Notes under the pieces: model-generated | Seen by the model: only the letters and a program-made list of their open reading frames with translations | Databases searched by the model: none | Told to the model about the DNA's origin: nothing | Position numbers and translations under genes: made by a program | Source of the DNA: Gammaproteobacteria bacterium | Lineage (GTDB): Bacteria > Pseudomonadota > Gammaproteobacteria > Steroidobacterales > Woeseiaceae | Length of the DNA: 64,000 nucleotides | Assembly (NCBI GenBank): GCA_022600955.1 | Contig: JAHZJK010000023.1 | Span: forward strand, 1-64,000 | Direction of reading: 5' to 3' | Shown here: piece by piece, positions 17,806-26,348 of the stretch | Layout of the letters: every line of letters starts with the position of its first letter | Numbering within the stretch: position 1 is the first letter of the stretch

Positions 17806-17833
17806 ATCTAGGGTCGTCCAAAGGCTTTTCAAG
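17806..17833 (-). promoter_or_regulatory. candidate sigma-32 (heat-shock) promoter for hsp20
   Basis: On the minus strand CTTGAAA (17833-17827) matches the RpoH -35 consensus exactly. CCCTAGAT follows after 13 nt (17813-17806), a partial match to CCCCATnT. The transcript would start about 30 nt before the ATG. A second CTTGAAA at 17878-17872, in the same TGCCTTGAAAA context, has no recognisable -10 partner. Confidence 0.55.
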
Positions 17834-17900
17834 GCAGTTTTTCGCATGAAATTCGTACCTTGCAGTCGCTTTTTCAAGGCAAAATTGACTTCACTTAATG

Positions 17901-17916
17901 CCACTATATCTAGTGG
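17901..17916. promoter_or_regulatory. NrdR box 1 upstream of nrdJ
   Basis: CCACTATATCTAGTGG is a near-perfect inverted repeat and matches the NrdR-box consensus (acaCwATATaTwGtgt-like) at almost every conserved position. NrdR is the ATP/dATP-sensing repressor of ribonucleotide reductase genes. A TTGACT lies at 17885-17890, so the box may overlap the -10 of an upstream nrdJ promoter. Confidence 0.75.
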
Positions 17917-18037
17917 ATTAGAATTTTCACGAAAGTGCCATTTTTTTTGTGCTATTTTTAAAGGACTTACTGTCAAAGATTCTGTAAGTTATTGATTTAT
18001 TAATACAAAGACGTCAACATAATTTTGACGAAAACGC

Positions 18038-18064
18038 TTGACAGAAGTCCGTTCTGGGCATAAT
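18038..18064 (+). promoter_or_regulatory. candidate sigma-70 promoter for nrdJ
   Basis: A consensus -35 TTGACA (18038-18043) is followed by CATAAT (18059-18064) after 15 nt, slightly short spacing. Transcription would begin around 18071, just before NrdR box 2. This comes from pattern matching only. Confidence 0.55.
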
Positions 18065-18079
18065 CTAGTCCCCACTCAG

Positions 18080-18095
18080 ACACAACATCTTGTGT
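18080..18095. promoter_or_regulatory. NrdR box 2 upstream of nrdJ
   Basis: ACACAACATCTTGTGT fits the NrdR-box consensus and has 8-bp arms extending to 18078-18097 (AGACACAA and TTGTGTCT around a 4-nt centre). It lies immediately downstream of the -10 of the TTGACA promoter, where a bound repressor would block initiation. Its centre is 179 bp from the centre of box 1. Confidence 0.75.
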
Positions 18096-18097
18096 CT

Positions 18098-18240
18098 AAT
18101 CAACGAGGGTAAAGAGGCCGGCAACGGCACTCGCCGTGCGCTTTCTGGCAGCCGGCGAGAGGGGTACTTTTTCCTCGAATATTTAGTCAAAACATGAATT
18201 TGGGGTCTCCGTAAGGGAGTACAGGGGAGTAAGAAGACGT
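18098..18240 (+). promoter_or_regulatory. structured 5' leader of nrdJ
   Basis: The leader holds a nested hairpin. GCCGGC at 18117-18122 pairs with GCCGGC at 18151-18156, enclosing ACGGC/GCCGT (18124-18128 with 18133-18137). T5 follows at about 18168-18172. A small CTCC/GGAG hairpin lies near the ribosome-binding region (GGGGAG, 18224-18229). I see no B12 box (GCCACTG), so a cobalamin riboswitch is not supported. A conserved RNA named the nrdJ motif has been described upstream of such genes; whether this is one I cannot tell. Confidence 0.4.
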
Positions 18241-20397
18241 ATGAAGTCTGCCGTCAATCTGGATACGCACGCGGTTACCGACATCGAATTTCAACCAGCA
18301 TCATTGGATATTTGGGATGCCAAGTATCGGCTGACCGCCAAAGATGGCGAGAAAATCGACACGAGCATCGACGATACCTATACGCGCGTAGCGCGAGCAC
18401 TGGCCGATGTAGAGGTGGAGTCCAAGCGTGATCACTACTTTAAAGAGTTCGCCTGGGCACTACGGTCCGGGGCGATACCGGCTGGGCGCATCATTTCCAA
18501 TGCTGGTGCGCAGGACCACAAGCCAGCAACATCGACGATCAATTGCACAGTCTCCGGCACGGTCGGTGACTCGATGGACAACATCCTTAATAAGGTGCAT
18601 GAGGCAGGTCTGACACTGAAAGCCGGCTGTGGTATTGGCTACGAGTTTTCAACGCTGCGACCGAAGGGCGCGTATGTAACCGGTGCTGGCGCTTATACAT
18701 CGGGTCCGCTGTCGTTCATGGATATCTACGACAAGATGTGTTTCACGGTGTCATCCGCCGGCGGTCGCCGCGGTGCGCAGATGGGCACGTTTGACGTGGG
18801 CCATCCGGATGTTATGGAGTTCATTCGTGCGAAACGGGAAGACGGTCGGCTGCGGCAATTCAATCTTTCGCTGCTGGTCACGGATGAGTTCATGCAGGCG
18901 GTCATTAATGAAGACGACTGGAAACTCGCGTTTCCTGTCACGCCGAAAGAAGTCGATGTAGACGGACTTGATACGTCTGACGAGACACAGTTTGTCTGGC
19001 GCGAGTGGCCAGAGGCGGGCAATTACGTCACGGATAACGAAGGCCTCGCAGCGTGCAAGATATACAAGACGCTGCCGGCGCGCCGGGTCTGGGACATCAT
19101 CATGGCGTCGACGTACGATTTTGCGGAGCCGGGCTTTGTCCTTATCGACAAAGTTAACGAGATGAACAACAACTGGTTTTGCGAAAACATTCGTGCAACC
19201 AATCCCTGCGGCGAGCAACCGCTGCCGCCTTACGGCAGCTGTTTGCTGGGCTCGGTTAACCTGACACGTTTTGTTGACAAGGCGTTTACAGAAGACGCTC
19301 GTTTCGATTGGGATAACTTCCGCAAGGTCGTCAAGTTGTTCACACGCATGCTGGACAACGTTGTTGAGATAAATGGTCTGCCGTTGCCTCAGCAGCGCAA
19401 TGAAATCCAGCGCAAGCGACGCCACGGCATGGGCTTCCTGGGTCTGGGTTCGACCATTACGATGATGCGTATGAAATACGGTGAGCCAGCTGCGGTCGAG
19501 TTCACCGAAGAGGTTTCCCGTCAGCTGGCACTGGCAGGCTGGGAAGAGGCGCTGGAACTGGCTCAGGAAAAAGGCCCGGCGCCGATCATGAACGAAACTT
19601 TCGAAGTTACGGACGAAATGCTGCGCAAACGGCCGGAGATGCGCAGTGACGGTTTTCAGTCAGGCGACAAGGTACCGGGTCGAATTCTGCACGCACGTTA
19701 CAGCCGCTACATGCAGCGGGTTGCAGCGGAAGCGCCCGAGCTCGTGGAAAAGCTTGCCGAAACCGGTGCACGTTTTACGCACCACAGCTCGATAGCTCCG
19801 ACCGGCACGATCTCTTTGTCGCTGGCGAATAATTCGAGCAACGGTATTGAGCCAAGCTTCGCGCATCACTATTTCCGCAACGTTATTCGGCAGGGTAAGA
19901 AGACCAAAGAGAAAGTCGATGTTTTCTCCTTTGAGCTGCTGGCTTATCGCGCGATGGTTGATGAGGCCGCGATGCCGCACGGTATGGGTGATGCTGCAGT
20001 GGAGAACAGTTTGCCGGATTACTTTATTACGGCAGACGAGGTTACACCCAAGCAACACGTCGATATTCAGGCGGCGGCGCAGAAGTGGATAGATTCCTCA
20101 ATTTCGAAGACGGCGAATGTGCCAACGGACTACAACTACGATGACTTCAAAGACATCTATCTGTATGCCTATCAGCAGGGTCTGAAGGGGTGTACGACAT
20201 TCCGCTTTAACCCGGAGGCCTTCCAGGGTGTTCTTGTCAAAGAGAAAGACCTGAAGAACACCAAGTACACGTTTACGCTCGACGACGGATCTACGGTTGA
20301 CCTGCAGGGTGACGAAGAGATTGAGTACGACGGCGAGGTACACACAGCAGCCAATTTGTTTGATGCCTTGAAAGAAGGCTATTACGGCAAGTTTTAA
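18241..20397 (+). CDS. nrdJa: adenosylcobalamin-dependent (class II) ribonucleotide reductase, catalytic part
   Basis: A 718-residue oxygen-independent reductase that makes deoxyribonucleotides using coenzyme B12 as radical generator. The redox-active Cys of STINCTVSGT (C102) and the finger loop NPCGEQPLPPYGSC are visible. N321, C323 (thiyl radical), E325 and C334 fall in the same pattern as the Thermotoga NrdJ active site. The C-terminal segment AYQQGLKGCTTFRFNP is also typical. It lacks the C-terminal redox tail and TSCPD domain, which are encoded by the next gene 13 nt downstream, so the enzyme is split as in Pseudomonas. Two NrdR boxes precede it. Confidence 0.95.
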   Translation: MKSAVNLDTHAVTDIEFQPASLDIWDAKYRLTAKDGEKIDTSIDDTYTRVARALADVEVESKRDHYFKEFAWALRSGAIPAGRIISNAGAQDHKPATSTINCTVSGTVGDSMDNILNKVHEAGLTLKAGCGIGYEFSTLRPKGAYVTGAGAYTSGPLSFMDIYDKMCFTVSSAGGRRGAQMGTFDVGHPDVMEFIRAKREDGRLRQFNLSLLVTDEFMQAVINEDDWKLAFPVTPKEVDVDGLDTSDETQFVWREWPEAGNYVTDNEGLAACKIYKTLPARRVWDIIMASTYDFAEPGFVLIDKVNEMNNNWFCENIRATNPCGEQPLPPYGSCLLGSVNLTRFVDKAFTEDARFDWDNFRKVVKLFTRMLDNVVEINGLPLPQQRNEIQRKRRHGMGFLGLGSTITMMRMKYGEPAAVEFTEEVSRQLALAGWEEALELAQEKGPAPIMNETFEVTDEMLRKRPEMRSDGFQSGDKVPGRILHARYSRYMQRVAAEAPELVEKLAETGARFTHHSSIAPTGTISLSLANNSSNGIEPSFAHHYFRNVIRQGKKTKEKVDVFSFELLAYRAMVDEAAMPHGMGDAAVENSLPDYFITADEVTPKQHVDIQAAAQKWIDSSISKTANVPTDYNYDDFKDIYLYAYQQGLKGCTTFRFNPEAFQGVLVKEKDLKNTKYTFTLDDGSTVDLQGDEEIEYDGEVHTAANLFDALKEGYYGKF

Positions 20398-20410
20398 ATG
20401 GTATTGATCA

Positions 20411-21115
20411 ATGATTAAAGTAGATAAGAAAATAGTTGGCTATGCGGTTAATCAACCCGAGGCCGAAGAAAAAGACGTCAAGCGCGACTTTCCCCGCGAG
20501 GGTGGTGGTGATCGTGCCGAAGTCATACGCATGCACGAGAAGCTCGAACGACCCGAGATGCTTATCGGCTCGACATACAAGGTGAAAACGCCGGTTTCCG
20601 ATCACGCTATGTACGTGACGATCAATGACATCATTTTGAACGAAGGTACCGAGCACGAGAAACGTCGGCCCTTCGAGATTTTCATCAATTCAAAAAACCT
20701 GGATCACTATCAGTGGATTGTGGCGCTGACGCGTATCATTTCAGCCGTGTTTCGAAAGGGTGGAGATATCTCGTTCCTGGTCGAGGAACTCAAGGCTGTT
20801 TTCGACCCACGCGGCGGGTACTGGCAGGCAGGTGGCAAATTCATGCCGTCGATTATCGCCGAGTTGGGTCATATCGTTGAGAAGCACCTGGTCATGATCG
20901 GCCTCATGGTGTCGCCTGAGCTGGACCAGGGACAGAAAGACCTGATCGCACAAAAACGTGCCGAATACGAAGAGTCGCAGAAGCAGACGGATGCATTCTC
21001 CAAAAGCGATTATCCGGACGGTGCCCAGCTTTGTGCCAAATGCAGCACGACTGCGGTGATCATGATGGATGGTTGCATGACCTGCCTGTCCTGCGGCGAC
21101 AGCAAGTGCGGCTAG
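20411..21115 (+). CDS. nrdJb: class II ribonucleotide reductase, small C-terminal part
   Basis: A 234-residue partner of NrdJa, equivalent to the C-terminal part of one-chain NrdJ. The TSCPD domain lies around residues 88-140 (RRPFEIFINSKNLDHYQWIV, ISAVFRKGGDISFLVEELK). The last 27 residues hold six cysteines (C208, C211, C222, C225, C228, C233). Four could bind zinc, and the end pair could be the thiols that re-reduce the active site. In Pseudomonas aeruginosa both NrdJa and NrdJb are needed for activity. The short 13-nt gap and matching strand imply one operon. Confidence 0.92.
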   Translation: MIKVDKKIVGYAVNQPEAEEKDVKRDFPREGGGDRAEVIRMHEKLERPEMLIGSTYKVKTPVSDHAMYVTINDIILNEGTEHEKRRPFEIFINSKNLDHYQWIVALTRIISAVFRKGGDISFLVEELKAVFDPRGGYWQAGGKFMPSIIAELGHIVEKHLVMIGLMVSPELDQGQKDLIAQKRAEYEESQKQTDAFSKSDYPDGAQLCAKCSTTAVIMMDGCMTCLSCGDSKCG

Positions 21116-21117
21116 GC

Positions 21118-21155
21118 CAGGTCGCCTGACAGGAGGCGGCCTCGCTTGCGACCTG
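21118..21155 (+). other. hairpin between nrdJb and hldE
   Basis: CAGGTCGC (21118-21125) pairs with GCGACCTG (21148-21155) around a loop that contains further GC pairing. No U tract follows, so it is not a standard intrinsic terminator. It could protect the nrdJ mRNA 3' end or be Rho-assisted. Confidence 0.4.
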
Positions 21156-21168
21156 ATAAAGTTCGCGC

Positions 21169-22587
21169 GTGACTATTTCAATTCCTGATTTCTCTGAGAC
21201 TCATGTCGTCGTGCTTGGCGATGTGATGCTCGATCGCTATCTGTTCGGTTCGACGGGCCGAATCTCTCCTGAAGCGCCGGTGCCGGTCGTGCACGTGCAC
21301 GAGACTGACGATCGTCCGGGTGGCGCCTCGAACGTGGCCGTGAATCTGGCAAGCCTGGGTGTATCGACCCAATTGCTCGGCGTGGTCGGTGACGATGATG
21401 CGGCAATTGCGTTGCAGACGATCCTGACCGAGCGCGGTATCCATTGCGATTTCCAGCAACGTGACGATCGGCCGACAATTACCAAAACGCGCGTACAGAG
21501 TCGTGGCCAGCAGTTGATCAGGCTGGACCAGGAAAATGCGGCGGCGATGTCGGGCGATGAGCTGGTCGACAGACTGAAAGCTTGCCTCAAGGGCGCAGGT
21601 GCCGTTGTCTTGTCGGACTACGGTAAGGGTGCGTTGAGTGACGTTTCCAGCATGATCGATGTTTGCCGCAATGCCGGTGTACCGGTGCTTGTCGATCCAA
21701 AGGGCACGGACTTTCAGAAATACCGCGGTGCAACGCTGTTAACGCCGAACCAATCCGAATTTGAGGCCGTTGCCGGTGTTTGCGACAGCGATGAGGAGCT
21801 CGTCGAACGCGGTCGAGCGCTCATTGATGAGCTGCAGCTGGAAGCGCTGTTGGTGACACGCAGCGAGAAAGGCATGTTGCTGCTGGAAGCTGATATGGCG
21901 CCGCTGTTTTTGTCAACGCAGGCGCGCGAAGTCTATGACGTGACAGGCGCAGGTGACACGGTCATCGCCACGCTGGCGGGCGCGCTTGCCAGCGGACAGA
22001 GCCTTGGCTCGTCGGCGGCACTCGCCAATATTGCCGCCGGTCTTGTCGTTCGCAAGATCGGGGTCGCGGCTGTTACGCCGGGCGAAATCAGTGTTTCACT
22101 TCACCAGCGCGGGCAGGGCGGTCGTGGTCTGGTCGGTCTCAGCGAACTGCAACTGATGGTCGAAGAGTCGCGCGGGCGCGAAGAACGCATCATCATGACA
22201 AACGGCTGCTTCGACGTCCTGCACGCAGGCCATGTTTCCTATCTAGAGGAGGCCAAAAGCCTTGGAGACCGGTTGATCGTCGCGGTGAATGACGACGCGT
22301 CGGTGCGGCGCTTGAAAGGCGAAAGCAGGCCGATCAACGCTATCGAAGACCGGCTATTGGTATTGGCGGGGCTGGCCGCAGTGGACTGGGTCGTGCCGTT
22401 TTCCGACGATACGCCGGCAGACCTCATAAAACTTGTCATGCCTGATGTGCTGGTCAAGGGCGGTGACTACCGCCCTGAAGACATCGCTGGCGCGAAGGAT
22501 GTGTTGCAAAACGGCGGTGAAGTAAGAGTGCTCGCGTTCCGCGACGGACATTCGTCGAGCCGTATTATCGACAAGCTCAGCGACTAG
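21169..22587 (+). CDS. hldE: bifunctional heptose-7-phosphate kinase / heptose-1-phosphate adenylyltransferase
   Basis: A 472-residue two-domain enzyme making ADP-D-glycero-beta-D-manno-heptose for the LPS inner core. Residues 1-320 are a ribokinase-fold kinase (GDVMLDRYLFG, RPGGASNVAVNLASLG, and the catalytic loop DVTGAGDTVIATLAGAL). Residues 340-472 are a cytidylyltransferase-fold domain with TNGCFDVLHAGHVSYLEEAK carrying the HxGH motif. Length matches E. coli HldE (477). It starts with GTG and is followed by waaA with a one-base overlap, so heptose and Kdo addition are coupled genetically. Confidence 0.96.
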   Translation: MTISIPDFSETHVVVLGDVMLDRYLFGSTGRISPEAPVPVVHVHETDDRPGGASNVAVNLASLGVSTQLLGVVGDDDAAIALQTILTERGIHCDFQQRDDRPTITKTRVQSRGQQLIRLDQENAAAMSGDELVDRLKACLKGAGAVVLSDYGKGALSDVSSMIDVCRNAGVPVLVDPKGTDFQKYRGATLLTPNQSEFEAVAGVCDSDEELVERGRALIDELQLEALLVTRSEKGMLLLEADMAPLFLSTQAREVYDVTGAGDTVIATLAGALASGQSLGSSAALANIAAGLVVRKIGVAAVTPGEISVSLHQRGQGGRGLVGLSELQLMVEESRGREERIIMTNGCFDVLHAGHVSYLEEAKSLGDRLIVAVNDDASVRRLKGESRPINAIEDRLLVLAGLAAVDWVVPFSDDTPADLIKLVMPDVLVKGGDYRPEDIAGAKDVLQNGGEVRVLAFRDGHSSSRIIDKLSD

Positions 22588-23864
22588 TGCGCTTTCTCTA
22601 CAACCTCCTCACTTACCTGCTTTTAATTCCCTACGCGTGCTACTGGCTGGTGCGTGGCCTCGGTAACCGAAGCTATCTCGATCGTCTCGGACAGCGTTTC
22701 GGCATCGGCTTTCCCAAAACCGATGGCTGCATATGGATTCACGCAGTTTCCGTCGGTGAGGTTCAGGCGACGCTGCCACTCGTGCGCGCGCTGCAAAATC
22801 GCTACCAGGATCAAACCATACTCATTACGACGGTGACGCCAACGGGTGCGGCTCGCGTCAAATCGCTGTATGGCAGCGATGTCCTGCATGCGTATATTCC
22901 TTTCGAATTTCCACATGCGATCGGTCGTTTCTTCGAGCGCATGCGCCCAGGCGTCGCGATGATTATGGAAACGGAAATCTGGCCCAATCTCTATCGTGGT
23001 TGCGGCATCCGCGACATTCCACTCGTACTGGTCAGTGCCCGCATTTCGCCCCGTTCGACGCCGGGCTATCGGCGTCTTTTGCCCCTGATCAGCGAAACCC
23101 TGTCACACGGCATTATCATCGCTGCTCAGAGTCAGGCTGACGCAGACAGATTTCTGGAGTTGGGCGCAAGTTCGGTTCGTACCTGGGTTACAGGCAACAT
23201 CAAGTTTGATGTTGATCCTGACCCCAGTGTGGCAGCGAAGGGTAAGGAGATGCGCGAAGCGCGGTTTGGAGCGCGTCCCGTATGGATAGCTGCCAGCACC
23301 CACGAGGGTGAGGAACAGCAGGTCCTGGAGGCACACCGGGAGTTACAGAAGCGGTATCCGGATATGTTGCTCCTGTTAGTCCCGAGACACCCGGAGCGAT
23401 TTGCCGGCGTGAAGGAACTCGTCACGAAAAGCGGCTTTTCAGTCGTTGCTCGAACCGACGCGGGGTCGGGCCACGTCAGCTCGGACGTTTTTCTCGTCGA
23501 TACGATGGGAGAAGTACCGCTCTTCTACGCCGCGAGTGACGTTGCATTTGTTGGTGGCAGCCTCGTTCCAATCGGTGGCCACAATTTGCTCGAGCCGGCC
23601 GCGCAAGGACTACCGATTGTAACCGGGCCGCATATTTTCAATGCGCTGGATATTGCCGAAAAATTCGTTGACCTCGGTGCTTGTCGAATGGTCGCCAATA
23701 GTGACGAGTTGGCGAGCATGGTCGGTCTGTTAATCAGCGACTCCGTTGAAGCGGCCGAACTGGGAGAGCGGGGCCGTGAAGTCCTGGAAACGAATCGTGG
23801 GGCGCTTGAGCGGCTCCTCGTACTCGTGGAGCCGCTCTTGCAGAAAGCGGCAGCCTCGCGCTAG
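22587..23864 (+). CDS. waaA: 3-deoxy-D-manno-octulosonic acid (Kdo) transferase
   Basis: A 425-residue GT-B glycosyltransferase that attaches Kdo to lipid IVA at the inner membrane. It has an N-terminal membrane anchor (LYNLLTYLLLIPYACYWLV). The Kdo-transferase signature IWIHAVSVGEVQATLPLVRA and METEIWPNL are present. The C-terminal nucleotide-binding segments are VFVGGSLVPIGGHNLLEPAA-like (AFVGGSLVPIGGHNLLEP, seen directly). GTG start overlapping the hldE TAG by one base. The last 4 nt overlap the tolC stop on the opposite strand. Confidence 0.96.
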   Translation: MRFLYNLLTYLLLIPYACYWLVRGLGNRSYLDRLGQRFGIGFPKTDGCIWIHAVSVGEVQATLPLVRALQNRYQDQTILITTVTPTGAARVKSLYGSDVLHAYIPFEFPHAIGRFFERMRPGVAMIMETEIWPNLYRGCGIRDIPLVLVSARISPRSTPGYRRLLPLISETLSHGIIIAAQSQADADRFLELGASSVRTWVTGNIKFDVDPDPSVAAKGKEMREARFGARPVWIAASTHEGEEQQVLEAHRELQKRYPDMLLLLVPRHPERFAGVKELVTKSGFSVVARTDAGSGHVSSDVFLVDTMGEVPLFYAASDVAFVGGSLVPIGGHNLLEPAAQGLPIVTGPHIFNALDIAEKFVDLGACRMVANSDELASMVGLLISDSVEAAELGERGREVLETNRGALERLLVLVEPLLQKAAASR

Positions 23865-25282
23865 GACGTTGCCGGCGCTGCGTCTTCTTCAGCCAACCGC
23901 TCTTCGGGTGTTGGCCTGTCGCGCAACCATTTGTCGATCAATTCCAGGTCCTGAATCTGCAGCGTTCCTGCGGCCTGTTTCAGGCGCAAGGAATTGAGAA
24001 CGTAGTCGTAGCGACTCTGATAGTAGTTGGTGATCGCGGCGTACAGCGAAAATTGTGTATTGAGCACCTCGACGATCGTTCGCGTACCGACTTCGTAGCC
24101 CGCCTGTGATGCCTGCAATGCCGTACGGCTGGACGCAACAGCTTGTTCAAGCGCTTTTACGCGGCTGATTTCGGAGAGTACACCGAGGTAGGCGTCTCTT
24201 GATTCACGCTCGGTTGCCCGGGTGACACGCTGCAGCTGTTCGCGGCTGGCGCGATGCAGGTAGACGGCCTCACGGACGCGCGACGAGGTTCCTCCACCGG
24301 CAAATAGTGGAATATTTACCTGGATCCCAATGCTGTCGGAATCGCCTTCGCTATCGGCATTGGTAAACGGTGAGCCGTTGAAGCTCTGCTCACCCTTGGT
24401 ATCGCGTTCGCCAGTACTGGCAACAAGCTCAACTGACGGATAGTGGCCGGTTCGACGGAACGAAATTTCATCTCGTGCCAACTGCTCGTCAAGGCGGCTG
24501 GCGACGAGTGTCAGGTTCTGTGACAACGACAAGTCGACCCAGCTTGATTCATTGCTCGGCTCGGGACTTAACAACGGAAAATCGTCTCCCGGCGCATCCA
24601 GTTTGGATACATACTCGCCGGTAATTTCTCGCAGAAATTCTCGTGCAGTCGCGAGTGCTCGCTTTGCGCCAATCTCATCTGCGGTCGATTGGTCGTAAGC
24701 GGCTTGCGACTCCTGCACATCGGTGATTGCGATCAAGCCGACTTCGAATCGTTGCTTGGCTTGCTCCAGGCGGCGCGCGATTGCCCGGCGATCCGCGTTA
24801 ATCGAAGTCAACCGGTCTTCAGCGGCAAGCACGTCGAAATAGCGTTGTGCGACGCGAACAATCAAATCCTGCTGCGCGGCTTCGCGTTCCGCTTCGGCTT
24901 TGGCCACGGTCTTGTCGGCTCGTTTTAGGTTAACAACCTGGTCCCAGCGGAACAGGCTCTGCCGAAGTGTGAACTGCCACTGGGTTGTTTCCGACTCACT
25001 GGCCGAATTGAATGGTGTCGTCCCATCGGGCTCGATACTCGTGCCGGACGAACTTGAATCCGTCCAACTGCCATCGAAGCCAATTTGCGGCAATAGAACG
25101 CCGCGCGCCTGAGGTTTGGCCTCAAGTGCTGCCAGTCGCCTGGCCTCAGCCTCATGAATCTGCGGATCCGACTGCAGCGCTTGCTGGTAAATCTCGAGGA
25201 GAGAGGCCGCGTGCGCATTCCCTGATATCGCGAAAAAACTCAGGGCGATCAGCAAAATGTTGAATTTATTAGCTTTTTTCAT
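23861..25282 (-). CDS. tolC: TolC-family outer-membrane efflux/secretion channel
   Basis: A 473-residue trimeric outer-membrane channel used by type I secretion and RND/MFS efflux pumps. The signal peptide runs to about residue 25 (FFAISGNAHA). The mature start SLLEIYQQALQSDPQIHEAE is typical of TolC, and the sequence has the internal two-fold repeat of long coiled helices. GYEVGTRTIVEVLNTQFSLY is the conserved segment of the second repeat. The start is the ATG at 25282, preceded by GGAACGGAAAA; the frame extends further upstream without signal-peptide character. A TATAAC at 25328-25323 may be its own -10. pcm lies 134 bp upstream on the same strand. Confidence 0.94.
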   Translation of the reverse strand: MKKANKFNILLIALSFFAISGNAHAASLLEIYQQALQSDPQIHEAEARRLAALEAKPQARGVLLPQIGFDGSWTDSSSSGTSIEPDGTTPFNSASESETTQWQFTLRQSLFRWDQVVNLKRADKTVAKAEAEREAAQQDLIVRVAQRYFDVLAAEDRLTSINADRRAIARRLEQAKQRFEVGLIAITDVQESQAAYDQSTADEIGAKRALATAREFLREITGEYVSKLDAPGDDFPLLSPEPSNESSWVDLSLSQNLTLVASRLDEQLARDEISFRRTGHYPSVELVASTGERDTKGEQSFNGSPFTNADSEGDSDSIGIQVNIPLFAGGGTSSRVREAVYLHRASREQLQRVTRATERESRDAYLGVLSEISRVKALEQAVASSRTALQASQAGYEVGTRTIVEVLNTQFSLYAAITNYYQSRYDYVLNSLRLKQAAGTLQIQDLELIDKWLRDRPTPEERLAEEDAAPATS

Positions 25283-25416
25283 TTTTTTCCGTTCCGGTAT
25301 CAAGGGCCGCAAGGACGAAGGTGTTATAGTCTACTACATCACTAAATCAGTTGGAACCAGTCGCTTCTGAGTTTAGATGCAGCAGATCGCAAACTGGTTT
25401 CGCGCAGCGGCAATAT

Positions 25417-26067
25417 TTAAAACGAAAACTGTGGCGGCAGGGCGCCGTTGATGAGCGGCGCAAGCTCTGTTTCGAACAATGACTCCGTTTGCCACTCAGT
25501 GTTGCCGGTCATCGTGACAATTTTCGCCGTCATCGCCGGGGCGTCTCCAACCACTACGAACAACTTGCCATCCGGGTTCAGCGCGTCGGTCAGCCGAGGA
25601 TCGAACGACTGCATCGAGCCGGTGACGACGATAGCATCGAACTTTCCATCGGGGAGTTCCCGCGTCGCGTCCATCTGCTGCAGGTCTACGTTGCCACGTT
25701 CCGCGAGATCTAGTTTGCGCCTCGCATCCTCAAGAAAGCCGTCGAAAAGGTCGACACTCGTAACATGGCTGGCCAATGTCGCGAGGCAGGCGGTCAGGAA
25801 GGCACTGCCAGTGCCTATTTCCAAGACGTTTTCAGATCCTTCCAGATCCAGTGCCTGTAATGCCCGGCCTTCAATGGTCGGTGTCATCATGAACTGCCCA
25901 TGATCGAGCGGGATCTCTGTATCGGCGAACGCAAGTGCCTCATAACCCGCGGGTACAAACTGCTCTCTGGGAACGTCTCTCAGGACATTGAGAACGTTTT
26001 CGCTGTAGACATCCCAGGCACGTACCTGTTGTTCAATCATCTGCTGGCGCGCAAAATCGGTATTCAT
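25417..26067 (-). CDS. pcm: protein-L-isoaspartate O-methyltransferase family protein
   Basis: A 216-residue SAM-dependent methyltransferase that would repair isoaspartyl damage in proteins. The family segments are RQQMIEQQVRAWDV, VPREQFVPAGYEALAFAD and the substrate loop IPLDHGQFMMTPTIEGRALQ. The SAM motif is ENVLEIGTGSAFLTACLA, followed by FDAIVVTGS. The motif I glycine pattern is slightly altered (GTGSAFL rather than GTGSGYQ), a feature seen in tolC-linked homologues. True isoaspartyl activity is therefore likely but not certain. I chose the ATG at 26067 because residues further upstream do not fit the family. Confidence 0.85.
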   Translation of the reverse strand: MNTDFARQQMIEQQVRAWDVYSENVLNVLRDVPREQFVPAGYEALAFADTEIPLDHGQFMMTPTIEGRALQALDLEGSENVLEIGTGSAFLTACLATLASHVTSVDLFDGFLEDARRKLDLAERGNVDLQQMDATRELPDGKFDAIVVTGSMQSFDPRLTDALNPDGKLFVVVGDAPAMTAKIVTMTGNTEWQTESLFETELAPLINGALPPQFSF

Positions 26068-26249
26068 GTTTGTGTAACCTGTAAATCGTTGAAGCAAATT
26101 AGAAAAAATGGCAATCATCAGCACGAAACCGGGTTTTTCCTTGTTCCGCTACTGAAGCCGTTGCCGAATTATGGTGAATCGTCCCTAGGCCGCCTCGCGG
26201 CTGGGATATGCTTACAGTTGCTTGGTTTTATTGAGCAAACTTCCCTGAA

Positions 26250-26267
26250 ATCTCCGCTCGCGGAGAT
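26250..26267. other. perfect hairpin in the pcm-GGDEF intergenic region
   Basis: ATCTCCG (26250-26256) and CGGAGAT (26261-26267) form a 7-bp perfect stem with a CTCG tetraloop. It is flanked on both sides by copies of ATTGAGC about 40 nt apart. No U tract follows on either strand, so its role is unknown; a protein-binding site or mRNA hairpin is possible. Confidence 0.4.
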
Positions 26268-26326
26268 GCATATTGAGCCAAATAATAACAAATGAACATC
26301 ACTAACTTGGCGGTATCTGGAATATT

Positions 26327-26342
26327 CCGGAATGGATTCCGG
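26327..26342. other. palindrome at the GGDEF/EAL gene translation start
   Basis: CCGGAATGGATTCCGG is a 16-nt palindrome (7-bp arms, GG centre) ending 6 nt before the ATG. It occupies the place where a Shine-Dalgarno should be, and none is seen. It could be an operator or an mRNA hairpin hiding the start. Confidence 0.45.
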
Positions 26343-26348
26343 CCCTGA

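Larger units (their letters stand above)
17770..18240. other. 471-bp divergent regulatory region between hsp20 and nrdJ
   Basis: No protein-coding gene is supported here. The left part carries the hsp20 promoter signals (two CTTGAAA elements on the minus strand). The middle carries an AT-rich block (17940-18030) and the first NrdR box. The right part carries a TTGACA promoter, the second NrdR box and a structured leader of about 140 nt before nrdJ. The individual elements are listed separately. Confidence 0.85.

Noticed and set aside
18098..18240. Cobalamin riboswitch before nrdJ
   Set aside because: A B12-dependent enzyme makes this worth looking for, but no B12 box (GCCACTG) or matching core was seen on the plus strand.
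18751..19425. 224-codon minus-strand frame inside nrdJ
   Set aside because: It overlaps conserved active-site codons of nrdJ and has no motif or initiation signal.
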